This document shows positions 7,443 to 14,983 of a stretch of 37,107 nucleotides of DNA, piece by piece (the first letter of the stretch is position 1; every line of letters begins with the position of its first letter). The notes under the pieces were generated by a model that was not told the DNA's origin, did not search any database, and was given only the letters and a program-made list of their open reading frames with translations. The stretch is from NCBI GenBank assembly GCA_016841945.1, contig JAENYC010000035.1:1-37107 (forward strand), read 5' to 3'. Source of the DNA: Haloplasma contractile (lineage in GTDB: Bacteria; Bacillota_I; Bacilli_A; Haloplasmatales; Haloplasmataceae). Both the position numbers and the translations under genes were made by a program.

Positions 7443-9065
7443 TTGAAAAAAATATTTTCTGTTTATTTTATTTATTTATTTATATTTGTAGTGCTGTTTA
7501 GTTTTACAATGAATCAAAATGTATCAGCTGCAACATATTCTGATTATAATTTAGTTCCAGTAGGTGATAGAACCTATGTTGATTATCCTTCATTAACTGA
7601 TATGTATATAAATGGACAGGATTTATCTTTAGGTGGTATGACTTATGAATGGTTTGTAGATGGTTCATATGATATGTTTGGTTTTGAAGTTTATGGTGTA
7701 GAAGGAACTACAATACAAGGTTTATACGATACAATAAATTATACTAATCAAGAAATTGGCACAGGTATTTTTACATTAGAAACTGATGGTTTTTATGGAT
7801 TTACATTAAAAAAAGATAATGTTACTTTGTTTACATATACACCTGATGAAGAAGATCCAGTTAATCCATTTATTTATGATACTGCTTATTATAAATTTTA
7901 TTATGTTAATTATCAAGAAGTTCTTCCAGATCAAACACCTGTGTTAAATGGTGAAACTGCTTTTGTTACAAATGTTGATAGTCCTTATACTGTAACTGAA
8001 ATTCAATCACATTTAACTGCTATTGATGATGTTGATGGTGATATTACAAATCAAATAGTAGTTGAAGAAGACAATTATACTACTTATATGAATACTATAG
8101 GTGATTATACTATTGTGTTTAGTGTTACTGATAGTGCTGGTAATAAAGCAACATTGACAGTAAATGTTCTTGTTAGAGATATTTCTGAACCAGTTCTTGC
8201 TGGTCAAAGTGAATATACACAATCTATGTCAAACTTATTAGATGTAAATACAATAAAAAGTGCATTAACTGTTACTGATAATTGTGATAATGGTTTACCT
8301 ATTGTTATTGAATCAGATAATTATACTCCTAATTATGATAGAACTGGTGTATATGCAATTACTTTTAAAGCAACTGATAATTCTGGGAATGTAGGTACTT
8401 ATGTTGTAAATGTTACGGTTGTTGATGATATAAATCCAACCATATCTGGACCTACTACAATCGTAAAAAATAATACAGAAGTTTTGACAGTGTCTGAAGT
8501 AAAAGCACAATTAACAGCTAATGACAATAAAGATGGTATTATTACTGAAAACATTGTTGTAAAAACTGATAATTATACTGGTAATGGACACATAACTGGT
8601 GATTATACTATTGTGTTTGAAGTTCAAGATAGTTCAGGTAATAAAACAACTCATACGACAACTATATCTGTTATGGATAATATTCCACCAGTTTTTTATA
8701 CAGATAATTATTATATTAGTGTATCTCAATCAATTTCATTAACCTTACAAGATATAATTGATATTCTAACCGCTACTGGACAAATAGAAGTTACAACACA
8801 AACTTATATAACAACTTTAAGTAATGAATATGAGGGAAATGAAACTAAAGTAGGTGTATATGCTGTAAGTCTTGAAGTTAAAGACCAAAGTGGTAATGAA
8901 GAAATAATTAATTCAGCAATAAAAGTATTACAAGATAATACTAATGACGTTGAATTAGAACCTGAAGATACATCTATTGTATGGTATCAATATATTTGGA
9001 ATGTATTTGTTTGGATATGGGAATTAATAGTTAAAATATTTAATTGGATAATAAATTTGTTTTAA
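7443..9065 (+). CDS. Secreted Ig-like repeat protein, candidate phage adsorption protein
   Basis: This 540-aa protein has a signal peptide (residues 1-30, ending NQNVSAA), a unique domain to about 160, then about four tandem Ig-like domains of the DUF5011 / Cry22Aa type (about 165-245, 246-330, 331-410, 411-495), with repeats such as IGDYTIVFSVTDSAGNKAT and DNYT. The C-terminus is a Trp-rich hydrophobic helix (VWIWELIVKIFNWIINLF) that can anchor it in the membrane. N-terminal receptor domains plus a C-terminal anchor match the layout of filamentous phage pIII-type adsorption proteins. It starts at TTG after AGGTGAT. Domain calls are by eye; the role is inferred from layout and position before the ATPase. 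Confidence 0.8.
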   Translation: MKKIFSVYFIYLFIFVVLFSFTMNQNVSAATYSDYNLVPVGDRTYVDYPSLTDMYINGQDLSLGGMTYEWFVDGSYDMFGFEVYGVEGTTIQGLYDTINYTNQEIGTGIFTLETDGFYGFTLKKDNVTLFTYTPDEEDPVNPFIYDTAYYKFYYVNYQEVLPDQTPVLNGETAFVTNVDSPYTVTEIQSHLTAIDDVDGDITNQIVVEEDNYTTYMNTIGDYTIVFSVTDSAGNKATLTVNVLVRDISEPVLAGQSEYTQSMSNLLDVNTIKSALTVTDNCDNGLPIVIESDNYTPNYDRTGVYAITFKATDNSGNVGTYVVNVTVVDDINPTISGPTTIVKNNTEVLTVSEVKAQLTANDNKDGIITENIVVKTDNYTGNGHITGDYTIVFEVQDSSGNKTTHTTTISVMDNIPPVFYTDNYYISVSQSISLTLQDIIDILTATGQIEVTTQTYITTLSNEYEGNETKVGVYAVSLEVKDQSGNEEIINSAIKVLQDNTNDVELEPEDTSIVWYQYIWNVFVWIWELIVKIFNWIINLF

Positions 9066-9078
9066 AGGTGTTGGTTAG

Positions 9079-10212
9079 ATGTTAAAAACCAAATATAAAA
9101 TATTATTTATAATTACATTGATTCTAGGGGTATTTTTTACCTCTAGAATTAGTGTTAATGCAAACATAACAACATATGAAATATATAATTATAATGATTT
9201 ACCATATGGATATGGTGAAGTAAATATAGTAACTGTTAATCCTAATGAAAATGAATATGATATATATTTTGTTATGAATGATAATAGTGTTCAATATGTA
9301 AGAAAGTCTACTGGTGTTCCAGCTTGTTATTATCATGAGAAAGATTATAGTATTACATGGAAAGTTGAAGATGATGAAAATAATATAAAAAGAATAATTG
9401 TAGATTTTTTTGAGTCAGATGGAAGAAATATTAAATGGGAATTAACTAGTGGTAAATATTTAGGTAAAGATATAATTGATATTCCAGTTAAAAAATTATC
9501 TAAAGAGCCATATTTTCCTTCTTTATTAGGTACTCCACATTATAAACATTTTGTACATTTTAATACTGATGTACAAATTGATGAATTATATCAAGTTGAT
9601 ATAGAGTTTACTACATATGAAATGTATTTGTTTTTTAAAACAAATAGAAAAGATCATACTGTATCAATTAAAAATGAATTAATTGAATATGATAATAATA
9701 TTTTTAATTCATTGACTGATTGGATACATGGTAATCAAACATATACAGAATATACAATTCAAGAAGATACTGATTATGATTGGAAAGTAGAATATTATGA
9801 AGATGTTGATAGAGTTCATGTTGAAGATCTTGTAATTATTAAATTATATTATGTTACTGATGGAAAATATTATGAAGATCCTGTTAATTCAACTCCAATA
9901 TCAGAACCTATAGGTGGTATTGATATAGGTGAATTAGATAATATAAAAGAAAAATTACAAGATATTATTTCATGGTTTAAAACTAATGGAAATTCTATTA
10001 TATTAGTTGTTGTTGCATTTTTTGTTACAACATTATTAACTGCTTTATTACCATTTGTAATTAGTGTAATTAATATAATTTTAAAATGTATTGTCAGTAT
10101 TATTAAAGGTATTATATTAATTTTAACATTACCATTTAAATTAATAATTGGTTTATTTTCAATATTTAGTAGTTTTAATAAAAAACAAAAATTAAATTAT
10201 AAAAAATTGTAG
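9079..10212 (+). CDS. Secreted/membrane phage protein with C-terminal helices
   Basis: This 377-aa protein has a signal peptide (IITLILGVFFTSRISVNA), a long Tyr/Asp/Asn-rich extracellular region, and a C-terminal block of about three hydrophobic helices (residues about 300-365) ending in a basic tail. A protein with membrane helices immediately before the pI/Zot ATPase occupies the usual place of the minor virion protein pVI, but this one is much larger. Its stop codon TAG (10210-10212) is bases 3-5 of element R4, so the repeat begins exactly at the gene end. Confidence 0.75.
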   Translation: MLKTKYKILFIITLILGVFFTSRISVNANITTYEIYNYNDLPYGYGEVNIVTVNPNENEYDIYFVMNDNSVQYVRKSTGVPACYYHEKDYSITWKVEDDENNIKRIIVDFFESDGRNIKWELTSGKYLGKDIIDIPVKKLSKEPYFPSLLGTPHYKHFVHFNTDVQIDELYQVDIEFTTYEMYLFFKTNRKDHTVSIKNELIEYDNNIFNSLTDWIHGNQTYTEYTIQEDTDYDWKVEYYEDVDRVHVEDLVIIKLYYVTDGKYYEDPVNSTPISEPIGGIDIGELDNIKEKLQDIISWFKTNGNSIILVVVAFFVTTLLTALLPFVISVINIILKCIVSIIKGIILILTLPFKLIIGLFSIFSSFNKKQKLNYKKL

Positions 10213-10271
10213 TACATATAATTTATGATCATGTTCTTCATGGAAACGTAGCTTAAAAAATATGTACTACA
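10208..10271. repeat. Hairpin element R4 (64 bp)
   Basis: TGTAGTACATA and its complement form the termini, extended by one more pair outward (10207/10272). The interior has TTTATGATCA in the same register as R1 and R8 and a TCATG-TTCTT-CATGG hairpin. The upstream gene terminates inside it. R5 follows after only 12 bases, with no gene between. Confidence 0.9.
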
Positions 10272-10283
10272 AATAATAAATAA

Positions 10284-10337
10284 TGTAGTACAAAGAGAAC
10301 CGGAGTTCCTGGAATGATCAATTGAATTTGTACTACA
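10284..10337. repeat. Hairpin element R5 (54 bp)
   Basis: An 11-bp perfect terminal inverted repeat (TGTAGTACAAA) encloses CCGG-AGTTC-CTGG and ATGATCAATT. The first 40 bases are identical to R7 at 14613. It lies directly upstream of the ribosome site of the ATPase gene. Confidence 0.9.
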
Positions 10338-10357
10338 TAAAGGTAGGTGATAAATAT

Positions 10358-11668
10358 ATTACTAAATTAATTATTTTAATTGTTGTTAATTTGTTATTAA
10401 TTATACCTTTGTTTAGTTTTAAAGGTTTTAGAAAATATTATGAATATCGATTTAATTCTACTATTATTTTTTTTACATATGCTTTAGGTTACTTAATAGC
10501 TATCATAGGTAAAATTCGTATAGGTAAAACAACTCTTATGAGTGGTTTGTCTCACGTAGCACAAATAGTAATACAAAATCGATTGAATAGTAAAATGGAA
10601 TTTATTCGTAATATATTTTATTTTATTGATTTTCAAGAATTTGAACAAATAGTTTTATATTGTTATTTAGAACAAAAATTAAATTTAAAAGATATTACAG
10701 ATTTTATAATTGATTATTATAAATTAGATTCTAATGAGTTATATTTTAATTTTTTAGAATTTGAAGTTATTAAAGATTTAGTATTTGATTATATTGATGC
10801 TTTTTATAAGATTTACATAAGAAATCAATATGTTTATTCAAAAACTCGATTTTATTCACATATTACAAATAAAACAAATATTCAATATAATCTTAATTGG
10901 ACAAAAATTAAAGAAGCTTTTAAGAAAAAAGAGTATATAATTGAAGATGATATGGTTGAGTTAATAGATGAAGCAACTGATGAATTAGGTGCGTCCTTCC
11001 AGTATGAAGATATGAAAGATGAATCAGGAGCTAAAGAATATAGACGTAAGTATGGTCATATTCATCGAGAAAGAAATTATATGATAATTTCTAAACAAGA
11101 TGCATCAGATGAAATAAAGCGATATAGAACACTAACACAATCGAATATACAAATAATTGAAAAAGTTGATGTTGTTGGTAACTTTAGATTGAGTAATAAA
11201 TTGATTAATTTAATTAAAAATTTTGTTAATCATTTTCATAAGTTTAAATGGAATTGTATTGCAATATTTAAAGGAATGATATATTCAGAAGATAGAAATA
11301 AATATATTGAAGAAAAATTTAAAGGTAAATATATAGGTAAATCATTAATTAATTATTTAACTTATATAGAAAAATTCCTATTTTCAAAATCATATTGTAA
11401 GTTTAAATGTCGATTATATGATAATGCACAAGATGTTGGTAAGATTGATGAAAAATATTATATAGAATATAAACTAGTAATTCCTTTACAATTTTGCTTT
11501 GGCTGCTTTTCTACTCATGAATATAGTTATATTCAAAATGAACTTATAAATAATTCAAAATTAAAGTTTGAAGATTTAGAACAATCATTGATGTTTATTG
11601 ATCCAAATAAAAAATATTTTGAAGATGATAGTAATAGTTTTGGTGGTGATGTTGATTATGAGTATTAG
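10358..11668 (+). CDS. Zot/pI-like P-loop ATPase for phage assembly-export
   Basis: From the proposed ATT start the protein has 436 residues. An N-terminal hydrophobic segment is followed by Walker A GKIRIGKTT (about 51-59), Walker B VELIDEA (about 200-206) and an RNYMIISKQDASDEIKRYR segment like the arginine/sensor region of Zot proteins. In inoviruses this membrane ATPase (pI, Zot) drives virion assembly and extrusion and is the hallmark gene. The start is odd: AGGTGAT at 10345-10351 has ATT at 10358 in frame, while the only upstream TTG codons lie inside R5 without a ribosome site. It overlaps the next gene by 11 bases. An FtsK-like coupling ATPase is the alternative. Confidence 0.8.
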   Translation: MTKLIILIVVNLLLIIPLFSFKGFRKYYEYRFNSTIIFFTYALGYLIAIIGKIRIGKTTLMSGLSHVAQIVIQNRLNSKMEFIRNIFYFIDFQEFEQIVLYCYLEQKLNLKDITDFIIDYYKLDSNELYFNFLEFEVIKDLVFDYIDAFYKIYIRNQYVYSKTRFYSHITNKTNIQYNLNWTKIKEAFKKKEYIIEDDMVELIDEATDELGASFQYEDMKDESGAKEYRRKYGHIHRERNYMIISKQDASDEIKRYRTLTQSNIQIIEKVDVVGNFRLSNKLINLIKNFVNHFHKFKWNCIAIFKGMIYSEDRNKYIEEKFKGKYIGKSLINYLTYIEKFLFSKSYCKFKCRLYDNAQDVGKIDEKYYIEYKLVIPLQFCFGCFSTHEYSYIQNELINNSKLKFEDLEQSLMFIDPNKKYFEDDSNSFGGDVDYEY

Positions 11669-11879
11669 AGAATTAATATTTTTACTTGTTGGAACTGCTG
11701 CAGCATTTATTGTTGCATGGTTTATAATTGTAAGAAAATTTATTTTATTTATTAATAATGAAAGAGAACATAACGAAGCCTATCGTCTGAATGCAAAAAA
11801 TGATTATAATAAAATTGCTCCAAATCATGAAAATATCAATGATTTAGGAGATGAAGAACATGAACAAATTGAATCATGA
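11658..11879 (+). CDS. Small single-span membrane phage protein (73 aa)
   Basis: This 73-aa protein has one N-terminal membrane helix (ELIFLLVGTAAAFIVAWFIIV) followed by a basic patch and an acidic C-terminal tail (DLGDEEHEQIES). ATG 11658 was chosen because it overlaps the end of the ATPase gene after a G-rich ribosome site; an earlier in-frame ATG lies deep within that gene. It overlaps the start of the Rep gene. It is one of few candidates for a small virion or coat protein, but its polarity differs from standard inovirus coat proteins. Confidence 0.65.
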   Translation: MSIRELIFLLVGTAAAFIVAWFIIVRKFILFINNEREHNEAYRLNAKNDYNKIAPNHENINDLGDEEHEQIES

Positions 11880-13098
11880 TAAGATGGGTGGGTTAGGTAT
11901 AACCCACCTAAATTATACAAAATTAGATTCAAATGAGCATATTAAGGCTTCTATTGACTATTTTTCTGTTACTTTTGATAAAATTAAGTATTCATATAAA
12001 AATGGTCAATATTTAATTAAAAAAGATTCTTATAATGATTTAGATGTTTTGTTTAATATGCTTACTGCTGATAAAGAATGGTATGAGTATCAGCATGATT
12101 ATGGAATGCATGGATATAAACATTGTATTATTATTGGTGAGTTTATACGTGTACAGTTTTATGGACCAAAAAATGGAAATGGATATCATACTACAATGAT
12201 AGATATGTCAGGTTCTGCATGTAGAGAATTTCTTGGCCGTGGTGGGAATTATTTAGAATTTATTTCATTAATGATTAAATGGGATGCTAAATGTACTCGT
12301 TTTGATTTAGCCATTGATGATCATAGTGGTGAAATATGTGATATTTATGACTTATGGAAAAATTATATTGAACCAACTAATTATACTTCACCATTTCATG
12401 ATGCATCACCAGTTATGCCTAAAAATTGGCGTAAAGAAACATATTCAGGTTTTGGAATATATTTTGGCAGAACTGGTTCTAATCAATTACTTATTTATGA
12501 TAAAAAATTAGAAAGAGAAAACGCTGGAAAATCAGTATTTGATTATAAAGTATGGTATCGTTATGAAATGAGATTTAAAGGTGGAAAAGCAACAACTATA
12601 ATGAAGAATTTTTTAATAAATCTATTGAAATCACAAGAAGATTTTAATCAATTTGCATTTGAATGTCTATATGGACTTTTAGACGTAAAAATTAGAAATA
12701 ATAATGATTCTAATAAAAATCGTTGGAAAACTGCTCCTATGTGGTTAGATTTTTTAAATCAAGTAAAAAAACTAAAAATAGTAAATGAATATAAACCAGA
12801 ACAAACAATAGAAAAAAAAGAAAAATGGATAATTGATAATGTAGATAAAACTTTAGCTAAATTGTATTTAACAAGAAAAAATTTTTTATTAGATAGATTA
12901 AAAAATATTGGACTTAAAATTAATGATTTTAAGGATAAAGATTTAGAAGAAGTAAATAAAGATTTAAAAAAGAATGATTTACCAATTTTAACAAAAAAAG
13001 ATTTAGAAGAAATAGCAGGCTCTCTTGTAGAATCAAATGAGTTTGAAGTATATGAAGATGAATCAGAAGAGTTTGATGAAAATAGTTTACCATTTTAA
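11860..13098 (+). CDS. Rolling-circle replication initiator (Rep_trans family)
   Basis: This 412-aa protein matches the pattern of Rep_trans replication initiation factors. KCTRFDLAIDD (about 144-154) supplies acidic metal-site residues, YFGRTGSNQLLIYDKKLE (about 201-218) contains the YDK motif with the likely nicking tyrosine, and WYRYEMRFKG follows. Such proteins nick the double-strand origin and start rolling-circle replication of phages and plasmids; the MobT relaxases of ICEs belong to the same family. The C-terminal 150 residues are charged and helical. ATG 11860 has GGAG 9 nt upstream, whereas ATG 11851 abuts it. The origin is not identified. Confidence 0.88.
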   Translation: MNKLNHDKMGGLGITHLNYTKLDSNEHIKASIDYFSVTFDKIKYSYKNGQYLIKKDSYNDLDVLFNMLTADKEWYEYQHDYGMHGYKHCIIIGEFIRVQFYGPKNGNGYHTTMIDMSGSACREFLGRGGNYLEFISLMIKWDAKCTRFDLAIDDHSGEICDIYDLWKNYIEPTNYTSPFHDASPVMPKNWRKETYSGFGIYFGRTGSNQLLIYDKKLERENAGKSVFDYKVWYRYEMRFKGGKATTIMKNFLINLLKSQEDFNQFAFECLYGLLDVKIRNNNDSNKNRWKTAPMWLDFLNQVKKLKIVNEYKPEQTIEKKEKWIIDNVDKTLAKLYLTRKNFLLDRLKNIGLKINDFKDKDLEEVNKDLKKNDLPILTKKDLEEIAGSLVESNEFEVYEDESEEFDENSLPF

Positions 13099-13112
13099 AG
13101 AGGTGAATATTT

Positions 13113-13457
13113 ATGAAAATTCAAGAAATATTAAATGACCATCGTTTAAGATTGTTAAAAAAATATGTTGATCATGCTTTAGATGTATCAAAATCATATT
13201 ATCAAAGTATTGATGAAACTAATGATTTTGATAAAAAAATATCAATTACAAAAAAATATCATCATTGGTCAAGACGATTACATTTATATATTTTGTTTTA
13301 TGATAAACGTAGAGAGTATTTAGAAAAATTAAATAATGAAGAATTAAGAAAATATCGTTTAAGACATAAAGAATTATTAGAATCATTAAAATTAAATTGT
13401 TTTAAAATTAATAATCAAAAAAATGTAGATTATTCTAATATGAATATATCAATGTAG
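13113..13457 (+). CDS. Basic helical phage hypothetical protein (114 aa)
   Basis: This 114-aa protein is rich in Lys, Arg, His and Tyr with probable long helices (YHHWSRRLHLYILFYDKRREYLEKLNNEELRKYRLRHKELLE is split here by several charged turns). AGAGGTGAAT precedes its ATG. The TAG stop (13455-13457) is supplied by element R6. It may assist the replication protein upstream, but no family is recognised. Confidence 0.7.
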   Translation: MKIQEILNDHRLRLLKKYVDHALDVSKSYYQSIDETNDFDKKISITKKYHHWSRRLHLYILFYDKRREYLEKLNNEELRKYRLRHKELLESLKLNCFKINNQKNVDYSNMNISM

Positions 13458-13506
13458 TACATATTCAATTCTTGATCAACTGCACCTGAAGAAAATATGT
13501 ACTACA
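13453..13506. repeat. Hairpin element R6 (54 bp)
   Basis: TGTAGTACATATT and its exact complement form a 13-bp terminal inverted repeat. The interior contains the palindrome TTGATCAA and a TTCTT/AAGAA pairing. It supplies the stop codon of the preceding gene and is followed at once by AAGGAG. Confidence 0.9.
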
Positions 13507-13519
13507 AAAAGGAGTGATA

Positions 13520-13795
13520 ATTATTAATTCTGTTAATTATTTAGAATTACAACAAAGATTATTTGATATGGAAGACCCACCAGTAAAATATAAGAAACAA
13601 GTATTTGCTAAAAAATCTCATGTATGTGAAAAATGTAGATGTGAAATACATCCCAATGAATTATGTTGGTGGTGGAAACCAAGACCTAAATATAATAAAT
13701 TGAGTAAGAAAAAAAGATTTTATAAATGGCGTACTCGGTGTATGGATTGTGAACCTAAAAGACAATCTGAACTAGATTTATATTATGAAAGGTGA
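13520..13795 (+). CDS. Cys-rich zinc-ribbon-like phage protein
   Basis: This protein of about 91 aa carries two cysteine pairs, HVCEKCRCEIHPNELC and RCMDCEPKR, around a basic aromatic stretch (WWWKPRPKYNK), which suggests a structural zinc site and nucleic-acid contact. AAGGAG (13509-13514) directly abuts a GTG at 13514, too close to use it, so ATT at 13520 or 13523 is the likely start. Its stop overlaps the ribosome site of the HNH gene. It might act with that endonuclease; no named family is recognised. Confidence 0.62.
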   Translation: MINSVNYLELQQRLFDMEDPPVKYKKQVFAKKSHVCEKCRCEIHPNELCWWWKPRPKYNKLSKKKRFYKWRTRCMDCEPKRQSELDLYYER

Positions 13796-13800
13796 TTTTT

Positions 13801-14400
13801 ATGAATACTTTGAGTTTTTCTAAAGAAGAATTAGATCAAGAAATTTGGAAATTAATTACATGGTCGAATGGTACATATTATATTTCTAATTTAGGACGAG
13901 TTAAGAAAAAGTATAAAAATTATGAAAGAATACTAAAACCATACTTAAAAACTAATAAAAGAAAATATTTATATATTAAAATATTTTTAGATAATAATAC
14001 AAAAATACAAAATAATAAACGAAAATATAAGCAAAAAATGATTCATCAATTAGTAGCTGAATTTTTCCTTCCAGTTAAACCAGGTATTGATTATGTTTTA
14101 TTTCATAAAAATGGTGTATTAACAGATAATAGAGATTTTAATTTAACTTGGATAACAAAAAAGGAATTAGGACGTATAACTGGTGGAAAAACAAAGAGAG
14201 TTAAAGGAATATTAAAAATTGATCCTAAAACTAATAAAATAATTAATTATTATAAAACTAGTCGCGAAGCTGGAAAAGCAAATTATTGTTCATATCAAAC
14301 TATTTTAGATTCATGTAATAGAAAGAATAAAAAACGAATTAATTGTACTGGTTTTATATTTGCCTGGGATACAGGAAATCAAAAATATAAATGGAGTTGA
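13801..14400 (+). CDS. HNH homing-type endonuclease with NUMOD4
   Basis: This 199-aa protein opens with a NUMOD4 motif (EIWKLITWSNGTYYISNLGRV, ending near ILKPY). An HNH region follows (MIHQLVAEFFLP then FHKNGVLTDNRDFNLTWITKKE), and then a NUMOD1-like DNA-binding repeat (ILKIDPKTNKIINYYKTSREAGKA is its core, split around residue 150). These are modules of phage homing endonucleases that cut a recognition site and promote spread of their own gene. ATG 13801 was chosen, with AAAGGTGAT 5 nt upstream. It lies in the R6-R7 block. The target site is unknown. Confidence 0.85.
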   Translation: MNTLSFSKEELDQEIWKLITWSNGTYYISNLGRVKKKYKNYERILKPYLKTNKRKYLYIKIFLDNNTKIQNNKRKYKQKMIHQLVAEFFLPVKPGIDYVLFHKNGVLTDNRDFNLTWITKKELGRITGGKTKRVKGILKIDPKTNKIINYYKTSREAGKANYCSYQTILDSCNRKNKKRINCTGFIFAWDTGNQKYKWS

Positions 14401-14404
14401 TATT

Positions 14405-14617
14405 ATGTTTATTAAATTTAATAATAGTTTAATTAATATACTAGCAATTATGTCTATTGATATAAACAAAAATGATGTTATATTAATATATTCAAAATTA
14501 CATTGTCCTAAGAAAAAAGATGATGAGTGTTATATGACAATTGAAGAATATGAAACAGAAAAAGAAGCTCAATCAAGATTAAAAGAATTGGAATTAATAT
14601 TAATTAAAAAAATGTAG
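14405..14617 (+). CDS. Small phage hypothetical protein (70 aa)
   Basis: This 70-aa protein starts at ATG 14405, four bases after the HNH gene stop. It appears to be one small beta-sheet plus helix (IKFNNSLINILAIMSIDINK; ETEKEAQSRLKELELILIKK). The stop TAG (14615-14617) is bases 3-5 of R7. No family is recognised. Confidence 0.65.
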   Translation: MFIKFNNSLINILAIMSIDINKNDVILIYSKLHCPKKKDDECYMTIEEYETEKEAQSRLKELELILIKKM

Positions 14618-14666
14618 TACAAAGAGAACCGGAGTTCCTGGAATGATCAATTAATATTCTACTACA
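14613..14666. repeat. Hairpin element R7 (54 bp, right arm degenerate)
   Basis: The first 40 bases match R5 exactly. The right end reads ATTCTACTACA instead of TTTGTACTACA, so the terminal inverted repeat is broken at two positions. It supplies the stop codon of the preceding gene. Confidence 0.88.
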
Positions 14667-14689
14667 AAAATAGATTGGAGAGTGACAGA

Positions 14690-14983
14690 ATGTCAAAATC
14701 AAATGTATCAAGTATTAGATATACAGATGAAGTAAAAAAAATAATTGATTCAATAGAAGGTAATTCATTTTCGGATAAATTTCATTCATTGGTAGAATAT
14801 TGTTATAATAAAATACCATATTTAGAAAAAAAGGAAAAAGATATTTTAAATAGAATTGAAAATAGAAAATTAGAATTAAAAAGGATAAATGATAAAATTA
14901 ATTCAATGAATGATATTATTGATGATATTGATTCAATTCAATATGCAATAAAAAGATTAACTGAAGATATTAATAAAATGTAG
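14690..14983 (+). CDS. Coiled-coil phage hypothetical protein (97 aa)
   Basis: This 97-aa protein has GGAGAGTGACAGA before its ATG. The N-terminus (SNVSSIRYTDEVKKIIDS) resembles small DNA-binding or ribbon-helix-helix starts, and the rest is a predicted coiled coil (KKEKDILNRIENRKLELKRI). It is the only gene between R7 and R8, and its stop is supplied by R8. A regulator is possible; this is inferred from shape only. Confidence 0.65.
   Translation: MSKSNVSSIRYTDEVKKIIDSIEGNSFSDKFHSLVEYCYNKIPYLEKKEKDILNRIENRKLELKRINDKINSMNDIIDDIDSIQYAIKRLTEDINKM

Noticed and set aside
10208-10337. R4-R5 as a programmed bypass or intron joining the two flanking genes
   Set aside because: The upstream protein ends naturally in a basic tail after its membrane helices, and the downstream ATPase has its own ribosome site.
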